Below the pieces are notes generated by a model. It made no database searches. It was given only the letters and a program-made list of their open reading frames with translations, and had not been told where the DNA came from. A stretch of DNA of 64,000 nucleotides from an uncultured Lachnospiraceae bacterium (lineage in GTDB: Bacteria > Bacillota > Clostridia > Lachnospirales > Lachnospiraceae), in the NCBI GenBank assembly GCA_910587045.1, contig CAJULG010000005.1:112618-176617 (forward strand). Reading direction: 5' to 3'. The translations under genes and the position numbers were made by a program. Of this stretch, positions 1-6,699 are shown piece after piece; position 1 is the stretch's first letter, and the number at the start of each line of letters is the position of its first letter.

Positions 1-213
1 GATGTCATATTCGCTTTTAATGAAATGACGCATCCGGGAGAAAAGCGGCTGATACAGATCTGTACGAATCAATGCAGACTTCTGCCCGAGGATTTTGAGA
101 AGAATCTGAATCGGCTATATGAAGATATGTATGGGAATACGGAACGAGTCATTCATGATATTTCCTGCATTTTAGATGAGCTGGAAGCGTTATGCGGGTA
201 TTCTGAAGCATGA
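1..213 (+). CDS. C-terminal fragment of an unidentified protein
   Basis: The frame is open from the first base of the window and ends with a TGA at 211-213, so this is the last ~70 residues of a gene that starts upstream. The ATG at 25 is only an internal methionine; the codons before it (DVIFAFNE) read smoothly into MTHPGEKR. The tail is helical and charged, with the sequence HPGEKRLIQIC and a C-terminal stretch rich in Asp, Glu and Leu. It faintly recalls the C-terminal part of DUF4037-type nucleotidyltransferase proteins, but that is a recollection only. It is separated from the next gene by a clear promoter, so it belongs to another transcription unit. Confidence 0.6.
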   Translation, partial: DVIFAFNEMTHPGEKRLIQICTNQCRLLPEDFEKNLNRLYEDMYGNTERVIHDISCILDELEALCGYSEA

Positions 214-240
214 AATAATTTATAAATATTATAAAACTGC

Positions 241-269
241 TTGCAAAAGCGAACAAATGTTCGTATAAT
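241..269 (+). promoter_or_regulatory. Sigma-A promoter with LexA (SOS) box in the spacer
   Basis: TTGCAA (241-246), a 17-base spacer and TATAAT (264-269) make a strong vegetative promoter. The spacer contains CGAACAAATGTTCG (250-263), which fits the Gram-positive LexA/DinR box consensus CGAACRNRYGTTYG with no mismatch. A repressor bound there would occlude RNA polymerase. The genes behind it are a DNA-repair-associated radical SAM protein and its partner, so SOS control makes sense. The -10 box ends only six bases before the first ATG. Confidence 0.85.
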
Positions 270-275
270 AAAAGC

Positions 276-1709
276 ATGAAAGAAATTGTGACGGGTTATA
301 CGACAAAGGAAAAATTAGAAATATTGGCGGATGCTGCAAAGTATGATGTGGCATGCACCTCCAGCGGTTCAGACAGAAGGGGAAAGAAAGGATTCCTCGG
401 CAATACCGTGGGGTGTGGGATTTGTCACAGCTTTGCGTCGGATGGCAGGTGTATTTCTCTGTTGAAGATTCTTATGACAAATCACTGCATCTATGATTGC
501 AAGTATTGTATCAACCGGGTATCCAATGATGTTCCGCGGGCTACGTTTACGCCGGAGGAAATCTGCGAACTTACGGTAGAATTCTATAAGCGGAATTATA
601 TCGAGGGGCTTTTCTTAAGTTCAGGTGTGATCCGGAATCCGACCTATACGATGGAGAAGATGTGTGAGACCCTGTATCTGCTTCGGAACAAATACTGCTT
701 TAACGGATATATCCATGTCAAGACTATACCCGGTGCATCGGATGAGATGCTTGCCATGGCAGGCTATCTGGCGGACAGAATCAGTGTCAATATTGAGCTG
801 CCTACGGAGGAGAGTTTATCAAAGCTGGCACCGAATAAGAACTTTCGGACGATCCTGGAACCGATGGGGAAGGTACGGGATACGATTGCCCGGCACAGGG
901 TTGCCATCGGCAAGGATGCCCGGATGGAACGGAGCGGCGGCAACCGGTATCTGGAAAAAAGTATTTTTGCCGGAAACCGCTTTGTGACGAAGCAGGAAAA
1001 TGATCTTGCTGTGGATGGTGGTACGGGAAAGGGACTTGTTCCGGTGGAGCGTGGGAACAGGAGCTTTGCGCCGGCAGGTCAGAGTACCCAGATGATAATC
1101 GGAGCCTCGGAGGAGAGTGATTATACGCTGATTCAGACGACGCAGAGGCTGTATCAGAGCTATGATCTGAAGCGGGTATTTTTTTCTGCTTATGTACCGA
1201 TCAATGAGGATGCGGCACTGCCCCGTCTTGGAACAGCGCCTCCACTTTTGCGGGAGCATCGTCTGTATCAGGCAGACTGGCTGCTCCGGTTCTATGGATT
1301 TCAGGCGGATGAGCTTTTGTCGGAGGAAAGACCGAACTTTAATGAGCAGCTGGACCCGAAATGTGAATGGGCATTAAGGCATTTAAGCCTGTTTCCGTTG
1401 GAGGTGCAGAGGGCATCCTATGATATGCTGCTCCGGACACCCGGCATCGGGCCACGGTCGGCAGGACGGATCATGCATGCAAGAAGATATGGCAGTCTTG
1501 ATTTCGATGCCCTGAAAAAGATGGGTGTGGTGCTGAAGCGTGCGCATTATTTTATCATATGTAACGGGCGGCGGCTGTACAACACACCGATTGAGGAGCA
1601 GTATATTACCAGGCAGTTGATCGATACGAATGGAAGGGAGAACTGGCAGGTGGCAAATCAGAACATCCGTTATCAGCAGATGTCCCTGGCAGATTTCGGG
1701 ATAGGATAG
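276..1709 (+). CDS. Putative DNA modification/repair radical SAM protein (TIGR03916-type)
   Basis: This 477-residue protein has the radical SAM cluster motif CIYDCKYC (CX3CX2C) near residue 70 and extra N-terminal cysteines (GCGICH, DGRC). Its C-terminal half carries a helix-hairpin-helix-like sequence, LLRTPGIGPRSAGRIM, typical of DNA-contacting proteins. The family is known from genomes where it is paired with a uracil-DNA-glycosylase-linked partner, and that partner follows here two bases after the stop. The substrate is unknown. The upstream LexA box indicates induction by DNA damage. The ATG at 276 lies where transcription should begin, so the mRNA may be leaderless; a GTG at 288 is an alternative, and no good Shine-Dalgarno is visible for either. 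Confidence 0.85.
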   Translation: MKEIVTGYTTKEKLEILADAAKYDVACTSSGSDRRGKKGFLGNTVGCGICHSFASDGRCISLLKILMTNHCIYDCKYCINRVSNDVPRATFTPEEICELTVEFYKRNYIEGLFLSSGVIRNPTYTMEKMCETLYLLRNKYCFNGYIHVKTIPGASDEMLAMAGYLADRISVNIELPTEESLSKLAPNKNFRTILEPMGKVRDTIARHRVAIGKDARMERSGGNRYLEKSIFAGNRFVTKQENDLAVDGGTGKGLVPVERGNRSFAPAGQSTQMIIGASEESDYTLIQTTQRLYQSYDLKRVFFSAYVPINEDAALPRLGTAPPLLREHRLYQADWLLRFYGFQADELLSEERPNFNEQLDPKCEWALRHLSLFPLEVQRASYDMLLRTPGIGPRSAGRIMHARRYGSLDFDALKKMGVVLKRAHYFIICNGRRLYNTPIEEQYITRQLIDTNGRENWQVANQNIRYQQMSLADFGIG

Positions 1710-1711
1710 GT

Positions 1712-2488
1712 ATGAAGGTATTTAGCTGTGCAGACCGGTTTGAAGATATGATGACCTGTATCTATGATGCATGGAGCGCTGCGCTGAAGGAGGGACATGA
1801 GAACCTGCGCCTTGTGCGGGAGCCTGTGTATCAGATGGGGTTATTTGATGAGTATGTGCATATTGACGCCGATGACGAGAAGGTGGAGAAGGTGATCCGG
1901 TCCATCCGGAAACAGATCTCCGATCAGGCGTATCTATATGTGTTCTACGCATCGCTTTCCGTGGAAGAGGATGCCCTGCAGGCAATTTATAATTTTTTGA
2001 GAGTGGGCTTTGCTGTAGGAGGCGAGGTCTGTTCCATGTACGGGAATCCGCATGTGATGCGTATATTTGAACTGAAGCGGCGGGTTGGTTCAGAGGCGCA
2101 CTATTTCCGGGAATTTGCACGCTTTACTTCTCTGGATGACAAGGTATATGTATGTCATTTAGAGCCGAAGAGCAATGTTGCCCTGCTGGTCGGACGACAC
2201 TTTGCAGACCGGATGCCCTCGGAGCATTGGATGATCATTGATGATACCCGAAGGCTGGCAGTGGTGCATCCAAAGGATGAGGAGTTCTATCTGCGGTATC
2301 TTGCCGATGAAGAATTCGCGATCCTTTGCCGCTCTGAGACCTTTGAGGATCAGTATACGGATATGTGGAGACACTTTTTCAAGACGATCGGGATCCGGGA
2401 ACGGAAGAATGCTTCATGCCAGAGAAATATGTTTCCGGTCTGGATGCGGAAGCATGCAGTGGAATTTAACGATGAAAGTATTTCTTAG
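1712..2488 (+). CDS. DUF4130 / TIGR03915-type partner of the radical SAM repair protein
   Basis: This 258-residue protein follows the radical SAM gene two bases after its stop, so the two are co-transcribed. It matches the family of probable DNA-metabolism proteins that sits beside the TIGR03916 radical SAM protein. In many bacteria this domain is fused to a uracil-DNA glycosylase of the UdgX/family-4 type; here the protein ends after the DUF4130 part (...NMFPVWMRKHAVEF) and the glycosylase is absent. Conserved-looking features are the central HYFREFARF stretch and the tryptophan-rich end. The molecular activity is unknown; a role in recognising or processing a DNA lesion with the radical SAM enzyme is an inference from pairing and from the SOS-type promoter. 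Confidence 0.8.
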   Translation: MKVFSCADRFEDMMTCIYDAWSAALKEGHENLRLVREPVYQMGLFDEYVHIDADDEKVEKVIRSIRKQISDQAYLYVFYASLSVEEDALQAIYNFLRVGFAVGGEVCSMYGNPHVMRIFELKRRVGSEAHYFREFARFTSLDDKVYVCHLEPKSNVALLVGRHFADRMPSEHWMIIDDTRRLAVVHPKDEEFYLRYLADEEFAILCRSETFEDQYTDMWRHFFKTIGIRERKNASCQRNMFPVWMRKHAVEFNDESIS

Positions 2489-2684
2489 AAAGCGGAGTAT
2501 TCAAGGGCTGGCCTGCAAAGAAATAATGGAATATGATAAAGGATAGACAGGCACCTTGCTGAAATGTTACTATGATATAGAAACAACAGGCAGTGCCGGA
2601 TGGAAAGCATTCAGATCAGCTGTCAGCAGCCGGTTTGGATGTTTTCTTTTTGGTGCAGGACACAAGGCAGGAGGGTGATACGGA

Positions 2685-3470
2685 TTGATCGATCAGAAGA
2701 TGTGTGCGGGAACAGACATGACACAGACGTTTTATAATAAAATGGCTTCTCAGTATGACAAGCTGTTTTTTGACTGGCAGGAGACAACGCGTCAGCAGGC
2801 AGAGCTTTTAAATGTGATTTTTCAGGAGAATGGATTTGATCTGCAGGCGCGAATTCTTGACTGTGCCTGCGGGATCGGGACACAGGCAATCGGACTTGCC
2901 CGGCTTGGTTACCATGTGACCGGTTCTGATATCAGTACAGGGGAACTGGCGGAGGCGAAGCGCCGGGCGGAGGATGACCATATGGCGATCCGCTTTGAAC
3001 AGGCAGATTTCTGTGCCTTGTCAGAGGTATTTTCAGAACCGTTTGATATTATTATTTCAATGGATAATGCACTGCCGCATATGCTTACGAAGGATGCACT
3101 GGAGCGTGCAGTGAAGAGCATTGTGAGCCGGATCGTGCCGGAGGGAATACTGGTTGCCAGTATCCGGGACTATGACCGCCTGCTGGAAGAACGACCGGCA
3201 TACTCTGCGCCTTATATCCACAAGACAGAAAAAGGGCAGCGGGTATCTTTTCAGACATGGGAATGGGTAAACGATAATTATAAATTCACGCAGTATATAA
3301 TTGACGATGAGGGAGATCCGCAGGTCAGCAGATTTGAGTGCGAATACAGGGCAGTCCGCAGAGCAGAATTGACGGATCTGCTTCTGACAAACGGCTGCAG
3401 GGAAGTGGTCTGGAGGATGCCGGAGGAAACGGGATTTTATCAGCCGATCGTGGTTGCAAGGATAATATGA
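2685..3470 (+). CDS. SAM-dependent class I methyltransferase
   Basis: This is a 261-residue Rossmann-fold methyltransferase. Motif I is clear in ARILDCACGIGTQAIGLA, followed by an acidic residue at the end of strand 2 (VTGSDIS) and motif IV-like FDIIISMDNALPH. The overall pattern resembles glycine/sarcosine N-methyltransferase-like and other small-molecule methyltransferases, but the substrate cannot be read from sequence. I favour the TTG start at 2685 because AGGAGG (2669-2674) sits about ten bases upstream; the ATG at 2700 is the alternative and would drop five residues. A hydrolase gene follows 35 bases downstream and is probably co-transcribed. Confidence 0.8.
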   Translation: MIDQKMCAGTDMTQTFYNKMASQYDKLFFDWQETTRQQAELLNVIFQENGFDLQARILDCACGIGTQAIGLARLGYHVTGSDISTGELAEAKRRAEDDHMAIRFEQADFCALSEVFSEPFDIIISMDNALPHMLTKDALERAVKSIVSRIVPEGILVASIRDYDRLLEERPAYSAPYIHKTEKGQRVSFQTWEWVNDNYKFTQYIIDDEGDPQVSRFECEYRAVRRAELTDLLLTNGCREVVWRMPEETGFYQPIVVARII

Positions 3471-3505
3471 TCAGAAGTAAAAGTGGAGGAAAGAGAGGTA
3501 GCGTG

Positions 3506-4042
3506 ATGCAGGATATTTTGGTTGTGGTGGATATGCAGAATGATTTTATTGACGGTGCATTAGGGACGAAGGAGGCAGAGGCGATCGTACCGAAGGTGGA
3601 GGAAAAGATAAAGAACTTTTCCGGGAAAGTATTATTTACCAGAGATACGCATGAGGATAATTATATGGAGACCCAGGAGGGACGGAATCTGCCGGTGCCG
3701 CATTGTATCCGGAATACAAGAGGCTGGGAGATCCGGGAGGAACTGGAGGCATTACGGAAGGAAGAACCGGTAGACAAGGTTACCTTTGGATCTGTTGATC
3801 TTGGAATGCGGTTGAAGGCGCTGAATGAAGAGGAAGCTGTGCAGAGCATTACGCTCGCGGGACTCTGTACGGATATCTGTGTGATTTCCAATGCCATGGT
3901 GTTAAAGGCATTTCTGCCGGAGCCGCAGATCATCGTAGACGCTGCCTGCTGTGCCGGGGTAACACCGGATAGCCATCAGAGAGCGCTGGAGGCGATGAAG
4001 GCCTGTCAGATTCAGATTGAAAACGGGGAATTACAGGAATGA
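3506..4042 (+). CDS. Isochorismatase/nicotinamidase-family cysteine hydrolase
   Basis: This is a 178-residue protein. The catalytic Asp lies in VVVDMQNDFIDG at the N-terminus, a candidate Lys lies in the middle (EEPVDKVTFGS), and the nucleophilic Cys lies in GLCTDICVISNA, where the family has its GxxTDxCV signature. These residues form the Asp-Lys-Cys triad of the fold. Nicotinamide, isochorismate or another amide are possible substrates; short clostridial members of this shape are often annotated as nicotinamidase-like. An in-frame extension upstream to 3338 exists, but it overlaps the methyltransferase gene, whereas the ATG at 3506 has GAGAGGT at 3493-3499. Its stop overlaps the start of the next gene (ATGA). 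Confidence 0.82.
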   Translation: MQDILVVVDMQNDFIDGALGTKEAEAIVPKVEEKIKNFSGKVLFTRDTHEDNYMETQEGRNLPVPHCIRNTRGWEIREELEALRKEEPVDKVTFGSVDLGMRLKALNEEEAVQSITLAGLCTDICVISNAMVLKAFLPEPQIIVDAACCAGVTPDSHQRALEAMKACQIQIENGELQE

Positions 4043-4716
4043 GAAGAGGAATGGGGAAGAAGAATAGAATGACAAGCACTGTTATTCAGGGTGCGGATGG
4101 ACCCACCAGTGTTTTTATTGCAGGGAAAGGAAAGGATAATAATATTATCCGGCGGCTCCGGACAGAGATGCAGCGGAAGCAGTATCAACGGAGACGGGCA
4201 AGGGCGGCGGCCGGACTTACAGCGGATGCACATTCCCTGGCAGAGGTCTGTATTTATATCCGGGAACGGTATCATGCGGAGGAGGTGAATGCATCCGACA
4301 TCCATTATAAGGAGGAGTATCGGAGTTTAAAAGCATCCATGATTCAGAAATATCAGCCGGAGCTGCTGGGAGAGCCCCTTCCGCCATATGATTTTACCGA
4401 TGTGGAAGCAGTTAAGAATTATCTGGAAAAATGTGAGGAGCAGGTGCAGCGGGCAGTCGGGATTCCGCCGGAGCAGTTCCCCTTTGATTTTCATCAATAT
4501 CAGATTACGATCGACGGTTGCGGAAGATTAGATATTGTTATGGATTTTTCACATGATTATATAAGCTATAGCTATTCTGCAGAAAAGGGTGGGCGGAAGG
4601 TGATGGATGGGATCGTGAAGGATATCTGGCTGTATTACGGGGTATCGAAGGAGGATATCGAGCAGGAATCAGAGCGGATGCAGGCATTGCTTACGATACT
4701 TGCATCCATGCGGTGA
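4039..4716 (+). CDS. Uncharacterised protein with N-terminal GADGPTS motif
   Basis: This is a 225-residue soluble protein of unknown function that overlaps the preceding hydrolase gene by four bases. The N-terminus contains STVIQGADGPTSVFIAGK, which resembles the GGADGPT loop of the beta subunit of Na+-translocating decarboxylases, although nothing else here looks like that membrane protein. A basic helical stretch follows (QRKQYQRRRARAAAG), and the second half has alternating charged and aromatic residues (RLDIVMDFSHDYISYSYS). Possible starts are ATG at 4039, 4051 and 4069. The last would begin right at the motif; 4051 has AGAAGAGGA just upstream. I keep 4039 for its translational overlap. 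No function is proposed. Confidence 0.65.
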   Translation: MRRGMGKKNRMTSTVIQGADGPTSVFIAGKGKDNNIIRRLRTEMQRKQYQRRRARAAAGLTADAHSLAEVCIYIRERYHAEEVNASDIHYKEEYRSLKASMIQKYQPELLGEPLPPYDFTDVEAVKNYLEKCEEQVQRAVGIPPEQFPFDFHQYQITIDGCGRLDIVMDFSHDYISYSYSAEKGGRKVMDGIVKDIWLYYGVSKEDIEQESERMQALLTILASMR

Positions 4717-4746
4717 CACAGATATAGCAGACAACAGGAGGTTGGT

Positions 4747-5463
4747 ATGGCGGTTATTTTGCTGGTGGAGGATGATTTTGCCCTCGCCATGGGAACAGAA
4801 TATGCATTGCAGGCAGAAGGATATACGGTAATCCATGCCAGGGATCTGGATTCGGCACGGGCGGCAGTTCAACAGCCGGAACCGGTCATTGATCTGATCC
4901 TGCTGGACGTTATGCTGCCGGATGGAACAGGCTTCGAATTCTGTAAGGAAGTAAGAAACGTAAATGTACAGGTGCCGATCATCTTTTTGACCGCGGTCGG
5001 CGAGGAGGCTAATATCGTGCAGGGCCTGGAGCTGGGAGCGGATGATTATGTGACCAAGCCCTATCATGTAAAGGAGCTGTTATCCCGGATTGCGGCCAAT
5101 CTCCGGCGTTCCCGGTTAAGCCGGCAGACGGGTGGAGGGGAGCCGGAGGAGTATGTGTTTGGAATGCACCGGTTCCACAGGAAGGAGCTTCGCCTGTTCT
5201 GCCAGGATCAGCCGGTTGAGCTGACTTCCAGTGAATTACGTCTGCTAAGAGAACTGATCCGGAATGAAGGTATGGTGCTGACGCGGAATCAGTTACTGGA
5301 GCGGGTATATGATACGGAGGATGCCTTTGTGGATGACAATACGCTGTCTGTCTATATGAAACGTCTGCGGGACAAGCTGACGGTAGATGCAGACTGGATT
5401 CAGACGGTCCGGGGTGTGGGATACCGGTTTAAGAAGCGAGGGGGGATAGCACATGAGAAGTAA
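4747..5463 (+). CDS. OmpR-family response regulator
   Basis: This 238-residue protein has a receiver domain with acidic pocket Asp9-Asp10, phospho-acceptor Asp54 (LILLDVMLPDG), Thr82 and Lys104 (VTKPYH). A linker leads to a winged-helix DNA-binding domain (SSELRLLRELIRNEGMVLTR ... VRGVGYRF). The ATG at 4747 has AGGAGG at 4737-4742. Its end overlaps the sensor kinase gene by 11 bases, which implies translational coupling. An ABC export locus follows immediately downstream, an arrangement typical of BceRS-type systems that respond to cell-wall-active peptides. The target operator is probably upstream of the ABC genes. Confidence 0.93.
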   Translation: MAVILLVEDDFALAMGTEYALQAEGYTVIHARDLDSARAAVQQPEPVIDLILLDVMLPDGTGFEFCKEVRNVNVQVPIIFLTAVGEEANIVQGLELGADDYVTKPYHVKELLSRIAANLRRSRLSRQTGGGEPEEYVFGMHRFHRKELRLFCQDQPVELTSSELRLLRELIRNEGMVLTRNQLLERVYDTEDAFVDDNTLSVYMKRLRDKLTVDADWIQTVRGVGYRFKKRGGIAHEK

Positions 5464-6484
5464 TTATGAGCGTAACCGGTTTCGGATCGCCTATATTGGG
5501 ATTTCTATTCTTTTTTTAGGAATCCTGGCCGGATGGTGCAGTTTGAATTTCGAGGGATTCGGAAGGGAGACATGGGGGATACTGCTGATTGCTGCATTGT
5601 TTCTTGTTATCATTTTCTTTCTGTCCTATCGGACGCTGAATTCTGTATACGGAGAAATGGAACGGATATCCGGCATTATGGCGGATATCATGGAGCAGGA
5701 GGCTGAGCCACCCACCGAGGAATATAAAGAGGGGACGGTCGGCATCCTCTACAGCAATTTCTATAAGCTGTTATATGCATTAAAGGAGAGCCGGAATCGT
5801 GAAATGAAGGAGAAGATATTCCTGCGGGATATCATCTCGGATATCTCTCATCAGCTTAAGACACCTCTGGCATCTCTGAACGTCTTTGTGGATCTGCTGT
5901 CAGAGGATAAGGTAACAGACGGGGAGAAGCGAAAACAGATCTTAAGGGAGGCAGGTAATCAGTTAAACCGGATGGAATGGATGGTCTTGTCCATGCTGAA
6001 GCTGGCCCGGATCGAGGCGGGCGCCATTCAGTTCAATAAGACAGAAACCCTGCTTCTTCCTGTGCTTTCGGAGGCGGCAGAGGCAGTGCAATATCTGGCA
6101 GGAAATAAACACCAGAGCATAAGCATTGATTGTCCGGAGGATGTTTGTCTGCTCTGCGACGGAGACTGGCTTACGGAGGCAGTGATCAATCTGCTGAAAA
6201 ATGCATCTGATTATTCGGAAGCAGAGACGGATATCCGGCTCGAGGTTGAGGTGACAAATGTATTCACCAGGATTTATGTAAAGGATGAAGGGACGGGAAT
6301 CCCGGAGCGGGAGCTTCCGAATATATTCAAGCGGTTTTATCGGGTAGATCATTCTGTCAATCCGAACAGTGTGGGGATTGGGTTATCACTTACAAAGTCC
6401 ATTATTGAAGGCATGGACGGTTCCATTCATGTGAAAAGTGAGGAGGGGGCGTATACCTGGTTCATTTTGACGTTTATGAAGTAG
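5453..6484 (+). CDS. Sensor histidine kinase
   Basis: This is a 343-residue membrane kinase. Two hydrophobic segments (about residues 13-30 and 42-58) are separated by only about a dozen residues, so there is essentially no extracellular sensing domain. This is the intramembrane-sensing layout of BceS-like kinases, which sense through their ABC transporter. The H-box is SDISHQLKTPLA with His133, the N-box is VINLLKNASDYS, and the G-boxes include VKDEGTGIP and GIGLSL. It is translationally coupled to the response regulator. The adjacent ABC genes are its likely partner, although the permease pair is not a textbook BceAB. Confidence 0.92.
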   Translation: MRSNYERNRFRIAYIGISILFLGILAGWCSLNFEGFGRETWGILLIAALFLVIIFFLSYRTLNSVYGEMERISGIMADIMEQEAEPPTEEYKEGTVGILYSNFYKLLYALKESRNREMKEKIFLRDIISDISHQLKTPLASLNVFVDLLSEDKVTDGEKRKQILREAGNQLNRMEWMVLSMLKLARIEAGAIQFNKTETLLLPVLSEAAEAVQYLAGNKHQSISIDCPEDVCLLCDGDWLTEAVINLLKNASDYSEAETDIRLEVEVTNVFTRIYVKDEGTGIPERELPNIFKRFYRVDHSVNPNSVGIGLSLTKSIIEGMDGSIHVKSEEGAYTWFILTFMK

Positions 6485-6520
6485 CTATTAAGTATTTTTT
6501 AATAACTGAGAAAAGAAAGC

Positions 6521-6562
6521 GGTGACGAATTATCTTACAAATCTGTAAGATAATTCGTCACC
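6521..6562. repeat. Perfect 19-bp inverted repeat between kinase and ABC genes
   Basis: GGTGACGAATTATCTTACA (6521-6539) is followed by four bases (AATC) and then its exact reverse complement (6544-6562); the next outer pair (6520/6563) also matches. There is no T-run behind it, so it is not a convincing intrinsic terminator. It lies just upstream of a TATAAT at 6583-6588 and could be an operator for the adjacent response regulator or a processed RNA hairpin. Confidence 0.8.
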
Positions 6563-6588
6563 GGAATGTAATGTAAAGAGTATATAAT

Positions 6589-6630
6589 AGGCATAGTTGA
6601 TAGCTTCAGCTATGCCTGTTTGTTTCTGTA
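6589..6630 (+). other. Short hairpin with T-rich tail before the ABC permease gene
   Basis: AGGCATAG and CTATGCCT form an eight-base stem around a ~13-base loop, followed by GTTTGTTTCTGT. It lies immediately downstream of a TATAAT (6583-6588). It may act as a weak terminator for the two-component operon or as a leader element of the ABC genes. The tail is imperfect, so the call is tentative. Confidence 0.35.
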
Positions 6631-6699
6631 TCATTGCGGGAACCAGACCTGTTGAATGGCAGGCGAGGAGGCAGAAAGGAATCTGCGGGGAGGAATAGG

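Noticed and set aside
6521..6562. Inverted repeat as a transcription terminator
   Set aside because: The stem is long but is followed by GGAATGTAATG, not a T-tract.
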